Source: Nematostella vectensis (taxonomy: Eukaryota; Cnidaria; Anthozoa; Actiniaria; Edwardsiidae). From it: a stretch of DNA of 64,000 nucleotides. Where the stretch lies: NCBI RefSeq assembly GCF_932526225.1, contig NC_064038.1, positions 15,555,575 through 15,619,574 on the forward strand, read 5' to 3'. The notes beneath the pieces were generated by a model, which had not been told where the DNA came from, ran no database searches, and worked only from the letters and a program-made list of their open reading frames with translations. Position 1 is the first letter of the stretch. Each line of letters begins with the position of its first letter. Shown piece by piece: positions 24,784-38,627 of the stretch. The position numbers and the translations under genes were made by a program.

Positions 24784-27314
24784 CTAAATAACACAATCTA
24801 ATTAGCATTCAAAGTTCAAAAGACTTCTTTTCAAATTGACAGGGTTGCCGATCCGTCTATATATACTAGCTTCCGAGGCCTCGGAAGCTAGTACAATAGC
24901 TGTTTTTTTTAAACTTCGCGCAGTTTCGTTTCTACGCGCACCCCTATAAGAATAAGAGAAGTTAAATATGCATTCTCAAAAAAAGTCAATTGACACCAAA
25001 AAAGCTTATGCTAAGTATGCTCTGATTTTCAACTCATTTCACCTCTGAGATGATTTATATTGGATGCGAGCGAAACCTCCGCGCAAGGAGGTCTTTCTCA
25101 GAAGTACCTATTCAGATATAGAGCTTAGGCACATTCCGTTGTTAACACCAGTCAATGGTGCAGATTAAGATCGCATGATTTCGTGAGGCTGTGCAAAGTT
25201 GTCACTTGAAAAACAGTGATGTAAAGGGCTCGACTGTCTGAACTCACGCCATATACCGTGAATTTAAGGGTTCGCCATAGTGTGAGAACGCAGTCCATGT
25301 GGACACGCCTCTTTGCCTTCGGTCTGTTAGTATGCAAAGTGCAAATAACCAGTCAAACATTCAAGCTTGAAACAAGTTTATCTACCGGGCTGCATTTTCA
25401 ATAAAGCAATAAGGCCGCGTTACTTGCTTTTATAAATACTAAATACTCCATGCTAAGTATCGGCATTGAAAACAATTTACTATCGATCACATCGCCGCTG
25501 GGGGTAATGCAGATAGTAAACACAGTCAAGTTTATTCAGAATATATTGGATCATAAAATGATATTGGTCATAGACTTCATGGAATAATTTTGGGAAAATG
25601 TGGCACAGGTCCTTCCTCAGAGATTCTTGGATTGTGTGACGTCATGAATAAATTTATTATAAATCTTGTGAATATAAATCAGAAACAAATGCACATAGAA
25701 TTTCATAGAAATCTTAATGAAATTTGTCTTTAAGGTACCCCAAGAGCATAAAAAAGTGTTTTTGAGAGACATTATAATAACCAAGAAATTTTCTATTCTT
25801 ACCACATACCCCATAACACTTCGCATAACGATAAACAAACACAGGCAAATCAGAATCAAGTAATTCTCACCTTAAAACTTTCCCCTGTCACTCCTTTGAC
25901 CAAAGCCATAAATGTAATGCAAACCTGTTCTAAAACAAGAGATTTTTAATGCTGTAATGGATTTCTGCTGCTATGACCTCGTTAATGGTTGCTTAAGGCT
26001 GGCAAAGCTGCGCTGAAATGAACCCACCCAAGTGATCAGTGAACTTATGAGTGAATTAGCGGTATCGGCAATTGGTGAGTCACCGTGACCTATTGTACTC
26101 GCTAGCAATTTGCATAAATCGCTATTGTCCGCTACTGTGGTAAATCACTATTTTAGTGAAAAAGAAGGTTAGCCAACAGGGACGAGTGATTGTTTTTTCA
26201 ACGAAAACTAATAACTTCCAGAGCGTTCCAGAAATCATGTTCATGTTTTCTGCAGACTGTGAATACATTGCTTTACAGTGCATTTCTAGGCGAAATTGTT
26301 ATCTTGCTTTTATAAATGCGCCCTTCTTTTTAAGTCAATATCGAAGTTCATTATATAATTATGATTGAAGTCTCTCCTCGCTTCAACAGACCCACTTTCA
26401 ATGCCGGTTTACATCAGTGATTTTCACTTGATTTATTCAACGATAGTTCTTGTGAGGTACTGTCGGAAAAAAAAAAATAAGCTCAAAATAATTACCGAAG
26501 CATGGTTTGGATTGGAATCGTTTCTATAGTGTTTGAAAAATGATAAGATCATCGACTTTTTTAAATTTATAAACCCTGTCATTAGAGTATAGTGAAAAAA
26601 TTGTTATCATTTTGTCCAAATGCCTTATTATCATGGTGAGAAGTAAATAATATGTTTATACAGTTCAAAACGTTTATCACCCAATTCTCAAAGGCCAAAA
26701 AAATGAGTCCTAATCATGCTTATGTTGTCGACACACATCACCCCTATTGTCACAAAAACTCAAAGTCTGTGTTTGCTCAACTAAGACATCGAGTAGACAC
26801 AGACCTAAGCGGCAAGACCTTGTTTTGAATGAAGATATACGCACCATTTTACTTTTTATTGATATTAAAGTGCTTGCATTTAAGTTGTTCAATTTTTTGA
26901 AAATTTAGTTTATGTTTTTCCCTCGCTCGACGGTAAACATTTATAATAATCGCTTGTTACGCTCTTGTGCATTTTAGTAAAAGCATCCAAATTTATAAGA
27001 TGTTTTTTTTTTCAAAAGATACTGTGGAGCTAAAAAAATCTTATTAATAACCTCTAATCTTTGTGAATTGTGTGTGAATTCAACATGTTGCTTACCAAAT
27101 ATGTGTTGAATAATTCTTTGGATGGTCTAACATGTGCTTTTTTGGTGTTCGATGTCGATAAAACGCTAAATCACTTATCTAGAGTGTACTGATCAATAAA
27201 CATTTATAGTATCAATTGAAATTTTATGTTAAAAGAAGTATTGATAAAAACTAAAAGTCGAGAAAAACTTTTTATTACTTATGGTTATTTTCAATTTTAG
27301 TCAAGAACCAACTA
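24784..27314. other. intergenic, no gene seen
   Basis: AT-rich with scattered stops in all frames. The notable item is the perfect palindrome at 24864-24893. Short frames on both strands have no family signatures. Confidence 0.5.
24864..24893. repeat. 30-bp perfect palindrome
   Basis: Two 15-base halves, TACTAGCTTCCGAGG and its exact complement, meet with no spacer about 80 bp upstream of the first coding exon of gene D. It could extrude as a hairpin or bind a dimer. It may also be the residue of an inverted-repeat element. Confidence 0.75.
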
Positions 27315-27963
27315 CACCTTTTGCTATTCAATAACGGGAAAGGGACATTCATTTTTGCCAAACGTTGTGTCGTTAACGTGCATTGTACGTTCATCAACAT
27401 CGCACGAAACATCTTTAGCGTGACTCGACTTTCAATAACAATGATTGAATATGCGCGAACATTTAGTAGCATCAACGGACAATCAATAAAGCAATTGGGC
27501 ATTGATTCGGGATGGAATGAACATTCTTTTGCATGCAATCGGAAATTCAATTACACATTTGGACAATCAGTAGCGTTTATTGTCAATTACGAACGTTTAT
27601 CGAACAAATGATTGTCAAACCACATCCATGAATGTCACCTTGATGAACATGATTGTCTGAAAAGGCACTAGTGAATTTTCTATTTCGTATAACTGATTGT
27701 CATTAAACGCTACTGATTGTCCAAACGTGCAATTGAATTTGGGCGCAAAAGAATGTTCGTTCCAATCGAATTGAATGTCCAAGTGCGTTATTGTTTCTCC
27801 GTTGATGCTAATGAATGTTCACGAATATTCAATTATTGTTATTAAAAGTCGAGTCACACTAAATGATGTTTCGTGCAATGTTGATGAACGTACAATACAC
27901 GCTATCGATGTAACTTTTGGCGCAAATGAATCTCCCTTTCCCGTTAATGAACAGCAAAAGGTG
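27315..27963. repeat. 649-bp foldback transposable element with TA flanks
   Basis: Long inverted arms of about 280 bases each start CACCTTTTGCTATTCAATAA on the left and have the near-identical complement at the right end (GCAAAAGGTG). The dinucleotide TA flanks both ends, as expected for Tc1/mariner-type insertion. No transposase is encoded; the open frames inside are byproducts. It is a non-autonomous element. Confidence 0.75.
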
Positions 27964-29714
27964 TAATAAAAACAGTGAAATCAAGCGAAGCAAAGCACAA
28001 AGGGCTAGGTTTAACTACTATTGTCTTTGGGTCATTATTGCCAACAGTGGTATCGAATAAGTAATTTGGCAATGGCTTTTTTTTCCTTTTCAATTATTTA
28101 TGCACCAAATTTAAAACCGGCCCCGTCTTGCAATCTATCTATGAACGAAGCATGTCGTTTTGGAATTTCAATTCGCAATTTAGTTGCATCGAAGTTGCTG
28201 CAGAGTTGCTCTTCTGGATATCTAAATATTGGCTGACAACAAAGACTGCAGTGCGTTCAATATTTTTGCACAATTTCTATTTTGCATGAGCTAGAATTGA
28301 AAAAAAAATCTAGTCATAAAATATGAGCAAAATGCGTTTATAGTGCCATTTTTTAATAACATGAATATGTTTTCTGTTTTATAAAAAAAATTGTGTTCCC
28401 CCAACGGTAATGAGTTGCATATACAATGAGAAATGAATGATTTAGGTCAAATAAAACTTAAACCAATATTGTAGTGGATTTATACAATTTGCTAAGATAA
28501 CCGAGGGGCTAAAATAACAGAAGGCTATTTTCACGAAAATCGCTAAATGCGTAATCTCCCAATGTCCCGAACCCAAAGCCCAGGCAAGTAAACATATAGC
28601 TGTAAACGTTTGTAGGTTCCAAACAGTGCACATACTATTAACCTGATTTGCAAATCTCGGATCCCATTGGGATAGCTGTCAATCTCTTTTATCAAGGACA
28701 CGGTGATTGCACTCGATATTGCTATTGCTTTGTGCGCTCTCCGCATAAACAAGTCGACTGTCGCTTATCTTGTTTGTTCTCGGTTAGTGAGCTGTAGGCA
28801 GCCATTCACGGTTGCTGTGGGGCTAAAGTGCTTTATCGGTTATAGACGATGATTTGGCACAATAGCAGCCCTTTTTTAAGAATTTTCGGAATGCTTTCTA
28901 GCGGCAAATAAGAATTTATAAACAATAACCAGGAGTTTTAAGCTTAGTTGGTGTATTTCGCGCGCATTTTTGTTAAACATCAATTTCATACCGTGATAAA
29001 AATGGCATTTGAATTCGCTCCCAAATGTAATTTTAGCACTGTGCTATCAATCTTGACAGTGGTGTATTGTTCTTTTACTCTTGAATAAATAGCTAAACTC
29101 CTCACACAACAGAATATTGCATGCATGATAATTAAGTACTGCGTAGGTGTTTGAACAGAATGGGGACCTGCGAAATGGGTAAAACAGAACGATAGGAGCA
29201 AATATCAGAAAATCCAATTTGAACTTTTCCGTTTAAGCTTTCTAAACTGCATATATGTATTTTTTCAGGCTCTTCGGCAACCTTAAAACAGCCCATTAAA
29301 TACTTTAAATTTTTCAATAATTGAGGTAATATAAAAGAAACGTAGCTAAAAGTTGAAAACCTGCTATATATCAAAGCAAGGTCGTCATCTGATCATTTCT
29401 CGCTCATTCAACTGCGGTGTCTACGTTCGTTTGATTTTCCCACGATCATATTTTGACCTAATCAAAAAAAAGATATCGCAATTTCTAAAGAGTATTCATG
29501 GATAACAAAAGGCTAAACTAGAACAATCTCTGTTTTGTGCTGATAATAACTCAAGCTGCTCACCCTATGTGATGGAATGTTTGAGCCCGTAGCGCTAGCT
29601 CGGCGCGATGTGTACAGAGCGGAAGGATTTTAATCTTAGCGCTTAGTCTGTCTAAAGGCTTGCAAATCTCATTACACAAAGGCTTTGGAAAACAAGCTGG
29701 AGCTAATAAACAAA
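27964..29714. other. intergenic, no gene seen
   Basis: AT-rich, with no recognisable coding, RNA or repeat feature beyond short homopolymer runs. Confidence 0.5.
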
Positions 29715-30118
29715 CGTCAACACATAAAACAGTACAACTGCTAAAAGTGTTTCAAACTTAACTTTAACAAATTGGAAAACTGCAAAAAAATGGTAGAAAG
29801 TTACGAATATCGGATCACTAAACGATTCTATACATATAAGCTAGTTACATTCTTATTCAGTTTATTTTAAGATAGAATGCATTCACGGAATTAGCTAATG
29901 GTCTAGAAGATTCGTGAGACAAAAGGCCAAGAGGGAAGGCTTGAAAAGGGCGGACCTTCGCATAACAAGTGAAATATTAACTCCATTGCCTAAGTCATGC
30001 GCACAAAAGACATCAAGACGTTTTTGTCTTACTGAACACTTCCAAGAGCTTCTGCATCAAGGGTATCTATACATGATCCCGGGCTGGCGCTTAACCCGAA
30101 TCATATAAAGATACCCAA

Positions 30119-30261
30119 AGGCTAAGTTCAAACGTCGTATTATCCATGAACCGTATTCAATGTCAATGCGTTCAAATGAAGATGAAACAATCGACTCGAT
30201 TTATTTGCATGCATTTGCATTGAATACGGCTCATGGATAATACGACGTTTGAACTTAGCCT
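30119..30261. repeat. 143-bp foldback MITE (copy 1)
   Basis: Arms of about 45-50 bases beginning AGGCTAAGTTCAAACGTCGT are repeated inverted at the other end, with a short loop of about 40 bases between. The same element lies at 35521-35663 in the second macro-repeat copy. A related half element (GTTCAAACGTGTTATCCATG) is near 32147 and again near 37540. Confidence 0.75.
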
Positions 30262-31810
30262 AAATGTCGAAATGCAAGTAACATAAAATAAGTAGTTTTG
30301 GAGTCAATTTTGATTTTCATCTGAGTGGACGCTCAAAAGTTCTGCAAGTTCATGTCTGTTTATCTTATTCGCTAATAAGTTAATATCCATCGATCATTAG
30401 ATTTCCGAGCGTTAGAAGTGTCCAAAGAGTCATTCATTTGTCACTTGCCTTCTAGTGCTTTTGCACGCATGATTTAATACTCATTTACCATCTGTTCAAC
30501 AACCCATTAAATCCCGCGCTCCCGAAAGTCATTTGACTTACAGTAAAACTATGCACTCATCACCACAAACCAAGATTAAATTCGCTTCTTTTTATTATAG
30601 AAGTCACTCAAGCCGTGGAATATCCAATAACTTTTACTGCAGCACTGAGATGGTTTCTTGCGAGCCTGCTACTAGCATTGATTGGTTGCTTGATAGCTGA
30701 TTGAATATGATTGAGTATGATACAGAATGAGCAAACCAGGGACAAAATTATGTTGTCCTGTTCATGCCGCGAGCCTATAGGGAAAAAATACCCTCGTCAG
30801 AGACCTACCTTACTAAGCTAGTGTTGTCCGTGAATAGTTCATCCGTCAAAACTGAGTTTATAACAGTTTCTGAAGCTCACTACTTCCGAATTCCTTCCAG
30901 AAAAATCGAAGAACTTGTGTTTGTTTGTTTGTTTGTTTTTAAAAGCGTATTTTTTTCACGGTTTTTTTTGTCTATATAAAAAATATTTTCTGATTTACGC
31001 ACTGGAACTATGTTCGCTATAAAAGCATGGGGCATTCTGGATACCAAATGGGCTATAGTCTCTTGCGACAGTTTATTTCATAATACTCATTTACTGACAA
31101 GATTAACGGATTTTAGGTCAAAAGTCTGTCTGCGTATGCGGCCTAATTAGATTTAGCTTTAATAAAGTAGAAATGGACCAAATAAAACCAATCTAAACAG
31201 AATATACGAAGGATTAAAATGATAGGAAAAGCGTAATTTTCGCAATTATGACCTTTCACGTGAGTATATCGCTTCACTGACCACAGGGATCCCGCACTGA
31301 CCCATGCTGTTTCGTAAAGAAAAACAAGACTGAAAATGTCACGAATTAAATGATTGACTAAAATAGTGCAATGGAATATTCAGGAAATTTTGCTGTGTTT
31401 TCCGGAGGAAGTGAGAGATATGTGAAAACAGGCACACGGACCTTCATGTTTTATAACCGACACGAACTCTCGGGCACTTGAAATCCTGTAAATATTTTGA
31501 GTAATCAAGCGAAACAAAGATTCTAACTGATGGGCAGACATAATGTTTTCCAAACTAGTGGCTCGTATTTTAGGAACGTCAAATAGGCTTTTTTTGTGTT
31601 CTTAGAATTGCATTAATTTTACTAAAAATTGGCCTGCCCCCTATTTGTAGTATTATAAGCTCGACAACTAAACCTACAGAAAACAGACGTAAATGTTGAT
31701 ACTGTAGTCGTACTATTGCTTACTCATTTTGAGCTTCACAATGAACACCTTACACTTAGCAAATTATAACATGGGGCTTGAGTATTTTTTACTTGATGTC
31801 TTTACTATTT

Positions 31811-31964
31811 TTTGCGCAAGCAAAAGCGCTAACGGAAGCGAAACACAAGTGAGAATCGGTCAAACACAAGACAATCTAGCAGTTGCGTTCTCCTGCGCTT
31901 GCCTTTACGTGTGTGCAAAAATTACGTGCGTTGCGCTTGCACTTACGCCTAAGTGAGAATCAAC
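31811..31964. repeat. GCGCAAGC-family MITE, copy inside macro-repeat 1
   Basis: Inverted relative to 8840-9020. Shared words include GAGAATCGGTCAAACACAAG and ACGTGCGTTGCGCTTGC (read on the + strand here). The outer end towards 31811 is degraded. Confidence 0.6.
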
Positions 31965-32024
31965 TCTAAATGTGAAACATCTGCGCTTTACTGACTGATC
32001 AGGGCAAATCGTTTCCTACTGCGA

Positions 32025-32060
32025 AGCCGTTCTTGGAGAGTGATGCCACCAAGAACGGCT
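32025..32060. repeat. perfect 12-bp stem with 12-base loop
   Basis: AGCCGTTCTTGG is followed 12 bases later by its exact complement. The stem and loop are unchanged in the duplicate at about 37415-37450. It could be a transcribed hairpin; there is no evidence of expression. Confidence 0.4.
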
Positions 32061-33224
32061 GGGCAACAGCTTAAGCAAATCAATGGCAGACATCATTCAC
32101 AATAATATTCAATGTTTTTCTTTTGATGAAAAAGTTTTAGGTTAGTTCAAACGTGTTATCCATGAGCCGTATTCAAAACAAATGCGTGCCTTGAACCATG
32201 AAAATGGCGGGAATATTGCTCACATGTTCAATGAACCAAAAAGTCAATAATACATTTAGCATACAGACCTAAAAAGAACATATCAAACAACGTTAAGAAT
32301 TATACGAGAAACGGATTTTAAGGTATAGAATTAAAACTTGTACTATTTTCGTTAACCAGTTCGGTTCTCTTTTCTATAAGCTGCATATAACTGGCATTCT
32401 TTCATTACTTCTTCCATACTCCTTTGATAAAATACCACTAACATGAAAATTCGCACGAACATTACATAACGCTACTAGAGCACACTAGCGAGTTTTGATG
32501 TCATTTTTGTCGCATCTTGAGCGCGCGAGAGAAATTTCGCTAGTGAAAACCGGCCTTTAGAAACCCAGGAGAATCCTAATCATTCATCAGGGCTTTCCAT
32601 AATTTATACAAAAAAGCCCCATTTTCTTTTAGAATTTCCTATTCATTTTTATTATAATATATCAATAAAAGTTATCTATTTCTTATAAGGTTCTCGTTTA
32701 CCACTGGGACTCATTTCGGATGTCAAAAAAGCTATGAACAAGTGTACAAGAATGTAGTCAATGGTAGATAAACAAGTGCGCAACTCACTTTTGGCGCGCG
32801 GGTTAAACATGAGTAGAGCAATGTTTTTTAATACGAGTCAGCTTAATGCACAAGTGTATATTCACTGTGCAAGCTGGCTACTCATTTGCTTTAGTTTCTC
32901 GTCATGGCACGGACTAGAATTCGATTGAAATGTGTGCGCAATGCTATCAACAGTGCGGGAGTGACGGGGTATGATATGAGGTGTAAATAACTAGATGCAC
33001 TCTTAAATAGCTGGAAATCTTTCTACCAGAAAACAACTTCTCATTTCTTTTGCGGCAATTTGCAATGTTCTGCGAACTATCACAGACGATTTCCAAGAGC
33101 TAAATCGCCTTCTAGCTTCCGTCATTCAACATTCTTGAAGCGGATGCATTGGCCATCATTTAAAAAATGGTTTTAAATCAACTCTCCGCATAGAGCTGAC
33201 CAATCAAAAAGCAAAAAATTTACT

Positions 33225-35115
33225 TTCTTTAGTTTAAATGAAAGGTACTTCCCTTAGTTTAAATGAAATGTACTTCCCTTAGTTTAAATGAAATGTACTT
33301 CCCTTAGTTAAAATGAAATGTGCTTCCCTTAGTTAAAATGAAATGTGCTTCCCTTAGTTAAAATGAAATGTACTTCCCTTAGTTTAAATGAAATGTACTT
33401 CCCTTAGTTAAAATGAAATGTACTTCCCTTAGTTTAAATACTTCCCTTAGTTAAAATAAAATGTACTTCCCTTAGTTTAAATGAAATGTACTTCCCTTAG
33501 TTTAAATGAAATGTACTTCCATTAGTTTAAATGAAATGTACTTTCCTTAGTTTAAATGAAATGTACTTCCATTAGTTTAAATGAAATGTACTTCCCTTAG
33601 TTTAAATGAAATGTACTTCCATTAGTTTAAATGAAATGTACTTACCTTAGTTTAAATGAAATGTACTTCCTATAGTTTAAATGAAATGTACTTCCCTTAG
33701 TTTAAATGAAATGTACTTCCCTTAGTTTAAATGAAATGTACTTCCATTAGTTTAAATGAAATGTACTTCCATTAGTTTAAATGAAATGTACTTCCCTTAG
33801 TTTAAATGAAATGTACTTCCCTTAGTTAAAATAAAATGTACTTCCCTTAGTTTGAATGAAATGTACTTCCCTTAGTTTAAATGAAATGTACTTCCCTTAG
33901 TTTAAATGAAAGGTACTTCCCTTAGTTTAAATGAAATGTACTTCCCTTAGTTAAAATGAAATGTACTTCCCTTAGTTAAAAGGAAATGTACTCCCTTTAG
34001 TTAAAACGAAATGTACTTCCTTTAGTTTAAATGAAATGTACTTCCCTTAGTTAAAATGTAATGTACTTCCCTTAGTTTATATGAAATGTTCGTCCCTTAG
34101 TTTAAATGAAATGTACTTCCCTTAATTAAAATGAAATGTACTTCCCTTAGTTAAAATGAAATGTACTTCCCTTAGTTTAAATGAAATGTACTTCCCTTAG
34201 TTAAAATGTAATGTACTTCCCTTAGTTAAAATGAAATGTACTTCCCTTAGTTTAAATGAAATGTACTTCCTTTAGTTTAAATGAAATGTACTTCCCTTAG
34301 TTAAAATGTAATGTACTTCCCTTAGTTTAAATGAAATGTAATTCCTTTAGTTAAAATGAAACGTACTTCCCATAGTTTAAATGAAATGTATTTTCCTTAA
34401 TTAAAATAAAATGTATTTCCATTAGTTTAAATGAAATGTACTTCCCATAGTTTAAATGAAATGTACTTCCCTTAGTTAAAATGAAATGTGCTTCCCTTAG
34501 TTAAAATGAAATGTGCTTCCCTTAGTTAAAATGAAATGTACTTCCCTTAGTTTAAATGAGATGTACTTCAATTAGTTAAAATGAAATGTACTTCCCTTAG
34601 TTTAAATACTTCCCTTAGTTAAAATAAAATGTACTTCTCTTAGTTTAAATGAAATGTACTTCCATTAGTTTAAATGAAATGTACTTTCCTTAGTTTAAAT
34701 GAAATGTACTTCCATTAGTTTAAATGAAATGTACTTCCCTTAGTTTAAATGAAATGTACTTCCATTAGTTTAAATGAAATGTACTTACCTTAGTTTAATT
34801 GAAATGTACTTCCCTTAGTTTAAATAAAATGTACTTCCCTTAGTTTAAATGAAATGTACTTCCCTTAGTTTAAATGAAATGTACTTCCATTAGTTTAAAT
34901 GAAATGTCTTTCCATTAGTTTAAATGAAATGTACTTCCCTTAGTTTAAATGAAATGTACTTCCCTTAGTTAAAATGAAATGTACTTCCCTTAGTTTAAAT
35001 GAAATGTACTTCCCTTAGTTTAAATGAAATGTACTTCCCTTAGTTTAAATGAAATGTACTTCCCTTAGTTTGAATGAAATGTACTTCCCTTAGTTTAAAT
35101 GAAATGTACTTTCCT
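33225..35115. repeat. 25-bp minisatellite array 1 (TTAGTTTAAATGAAATGT)
   Basis: About 75 direct copies of a 25-bp unit, core CCCTTAGTTTAAATGAAATG, differing by point changes (TTAAAATG, CCATTAG, TTTCCTTAG) and a few shortened units. It ends at the start of macro-repeat copy 2. Stops occur in all frames, so it is non-coding. Confidence 0.95.
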
Positions 35116-35128
35116 TCCCTTCCCCAAC

Positions 35129-38100
35129 CGTCAACACATAAAACAGCTAAAAGTAATTCAAAAACTTTAACGAATAGAAAATCTGCAAAAAATGTTCGAA
35201 AGTTGTGAATATCGGATCACTAAACGATTCTATACATATAAGCTAGTTACATTCTTATTCAGTTTATTTGAAGATAGAATGCATTCACGGAATTAGCTAA
35301 TGCTCTAGAAGATTCGTGGGACAAAAGGCCAAGAGGGAAGGCTTGAAAAGGGCGGACCTTCGCATAAAAATTAAAATATTAACTCCATTGCCTAAGTCAT
35401 GCGCATAAAAGACATCAAGACGTTTTTGTCTTACTGAACACTTCCAAGAGCTTGTGCATCAAGGGTATCTATACATGATCCCGGACTGGCGCTTAACCCG
35501 AATCATACAAAGATACCCTAAGGCTAAGTTCAAACGTCGTATTATCCATTAACCGTATTCAATGCCAATGCGTTCAAATGAAGATGAAACAATCGACTCG
35601 ATTTATTTGCATGCATTTGCATTGAATACGGCTCATGGATAATACGACGTTTGAACTTAGCCTAAATGTCGAAATGCAAGTAACATAAAATAAGTAGTTT
35701 TGGAGTCAATTTTGATTTTCATCTGAGTGGACGCTCAAAAGTTCTGCAAGTTCATGTCTGTTTATCTTATTCGCTAATAAGTTAATATCCATCGATCATT
35801 AGATTTCCGATCGTTAGAAGTGTCCAAAGAGTCATTCATTTGTCACTTGCCTTCTAGTGCTTTTGCACGCATGATTTAATGCTCATTTACCATCTGTTCA
35901 ACAACCCATTAAATCCCGCGCTCTCGAAAGTCATTTGACTTACAGTACAACTATGCACTCATCATCACAAACCAAGATTAAATTCGCTTCTTTTTATTAT
36001 AGAAGTCAGTCAAGCCGTGTAATATCCAATAACTTTTACTGCAGCACTGAGATGGTTTCTTGCGAGCCTGCTGCTAGCATTGATTGGTTGTTTGATAGTT
36101 GATTGAATATGATTGAGTATGATACAAAATGAACAAACCAGGGATAAATTTATGTTGTCCTGCTCATGCCGCGAGCCTATAGGGAACAATACCCTCGTCA
36201 GAGACCTACCTTACTAAGCTAGTGTTGTCCGTGAATAGTTCATCCGTCAAAACTGAGTTTATAACAGTTTATGAAGCTCACTACTTCCAAATTCATTCCA
36301 GAAAAATCGATGAACTATTGTTTGTTTGTTTTTTAAGCGTATTGTTTTTCAAGTTTTTTTTTGTCTATATAAAAAATATTTTCTGATTTACGCACTGGAA
36401 CTATGTTCGCTATAAAAGGCATGGGGCATTCTGGATACCAAATGGCCTATAGTCTCTTGCGACAGTTTATTTAGTAATACTCATTTACTGACAAGATTAA
36501 CGGATTTTAGGTTAAAGTCTGTCTGCGTATGCAGCCTTATTTGATTTAGCTTCAATAAAGTAGAAATGGACCAAATAAAACCAATTTAAACAGAATATAC
36601 AAAGGATTAAAAATGATAGGAAAAGCGTAATTTTCGCAATTATGACCTTTCACGTGAGTATATCGCTTCACTGACCACAGGGATCCCGCACTGACCCATG
36701 CTGTTTGGTAAAGAAAAACAAGACTGAAAATGTCACGAATTAAATGATTGACTAAAATAGTGCAATGGAATATTCAGGAAATTTTGCTGTGTTTCCCGGA
36801 GGAAGTGAGAGATATGTGAAAACAGGCACGCGGACCTTCATGTTTTATAACCGACACGAACTCTCGGGCACTTGAAATCCTGTAAATATTTTGAGTAATC
36901 AAGCGAAACAAAGCTTCTAACTGATGGGCAGACATAATGTTTTCCAAACTAGTGGCTCGTATTTTAGGAACGTCAAATAGGCTTATTTTTAAGTTCTTAG
37001 AATTGCATTAATTTAACTAAAAATTGGCCTGCCCCCTATTTGTAGTATTATAAGCTCGACAACTAAACCTACAGAAAACAGACGTAAATGTTGATACTGT
37101 AGTCGTACTATTGCTTACTTATTTGGAGCTTCACAATGAACACCTTACACTTAGCAAATTATAACATGGGGCTTGAGTATTTTTTACTTGATGTCTTTAC
37201 TATTTTTTGCGAAAGCAAAAGCGCTAACGGAAGCGAAACACAAGTGAGAATCGGTCAAACACAAGACAATCAAGCAGTTGCGTTCTCCTGCGCTTGCCTT
37301 TACGTGTGTGCAAAAATTACGTGCGTTGCGCTTGCATTACGCCTAAGTGAGAATCAACTCTAAATGTACAACATCTGCGCTTTACTGACTGATCAGGGCA
37401 AATCGTTTCCTACTGCGAAGCCGTTCTTGGAGAGTGATGCCACCAAGAACGGCTGGGCAACAGCTTAAGCAAATCAATGGCAGACATCATTCACAATAAT
37501 ATTCAATGTTTTCCTGTTGATGAAAAAGTTTTAGGTTAGTTCAAACGTGTTATCTATGAGCCGTATTCAAAACAAATGCGTGCTTTGAACTATGAAAATG
37601 GCGGGAATATTGCTCACATGTTCAATGAACCAAAAAGTCAATAATACATTTAGCATACAGACCTAAAAAGAACATATCAAACAACGTTAAGAATTATACG
37701 AGAAACGGATTTTAAGGTATAGAATTAAAACTTGTACTATTTTCGTTAACCAGTTCGGTTCTCTTTTCTATAAGCTGCATATAACTGGCATTCTTTCATT
37801 ACTTCTTCCATACTCCTTTGATAAAATACCACTAACATGAAAATTCGCACGAACATTACATAACGCTACTAGAGCACACTAGCGAGTTTTGATGTCATTT
37901 TTGTCGCATCTTGAGCGCGCGAGAGAAATTTCGCTAGTGAAAACCGGCCTTTAGAAACCCAGGAGAATCCTAATCATTCATCAGGGCTTTCCATAATTTA
38001 TACAAAAAAGCCCCATTTTCTTTTAGAATTTCCTAGATATTTTCATTATAATATTTCAATAAAAGTTATCTATTTCTTATAAGGTTCTCGTTTACCACTG

Positions 38101-38627
38101 GGACTCATTTCGGATGTCAAAAAAGCTATGAACAAGTGTACAAGAATGTAGTCAATGGTAGATAAACGAGTGCGCAACTCACTTTTGGCGCGCGGGTTAA
38201 ACATGAGTAGAGCAATGTTTTTTAATACGAGTCAGCTTAATGCACAAGTGTATATTCACTGTGCAAGCTGGCTACTCATTTGCTTTCGTTTCTCGTCATG
38301 GCACGGACTAGAATTCGATTGAAATGTGTGCGCAATGCTATCAACAGTGCGGGAGTGACGGGGTATGATATGAGGTGTAAATAACTAGATGCACTCTTAA
38401 ATAGCTGAAGATCTTTCTACCAGAAAACAACTTCTCATTTCTTTTGCGGCAATTTGCAATGTTCTGCGAACTATCACCGAAGCTTTCCAAGAGCTAAATC
38501 GCCTTCTAGCTTCCGTCATTCAAAATCCTTGAAGCGGATGCATTGGCCATCATTTAAAAGATGGTTTTAAATCAACTCTCCGCATAGCGCTGACCAATCA
38601 AAAAGCAAAAAATTTACTTCCTTTACT
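35129..38627. repeat. 3.5-kb macro-repeat, copy 2
   Basis: Near-identical second copy of 29715-33224, with scattered substitutions and small indels. It includes the 143-bp foldback (35521-35663), the MITE (37206-37358) and the hairpin (about 37415-37450). Together with the following array it makes the macro-unit about 5.4 kb. Confidence 0.9.

Larger units (their letters stand above)
29715..33224. repeat. 3.5-kb macro-repeat, copy 1
   Basis: It starts at CGTCAACACATAAAACAG and is nearly identical, base for base, to 35129-38627 at an offset of about 5.4 kb; both copies run directly into a 25-bp-unit array. It contains a 143-bp foldback element (30119-30261), a half copy of the same element near 32139, a GCGCAAGC MITE copy (31811-31964) and a perfect hairpin (32025-32060). 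No protein-coding potential: the 75-codon frame at 31729-31956 is inside the MITE. Confidence 0.9.

Noticed and set aside
31729-37363. Duplicate 75-codon frames at 31729 and 37136
   Set aside because: They lie inside a MITE copied with the macro-repeat and have different C-terminal ends because of an indel; no protein feature.
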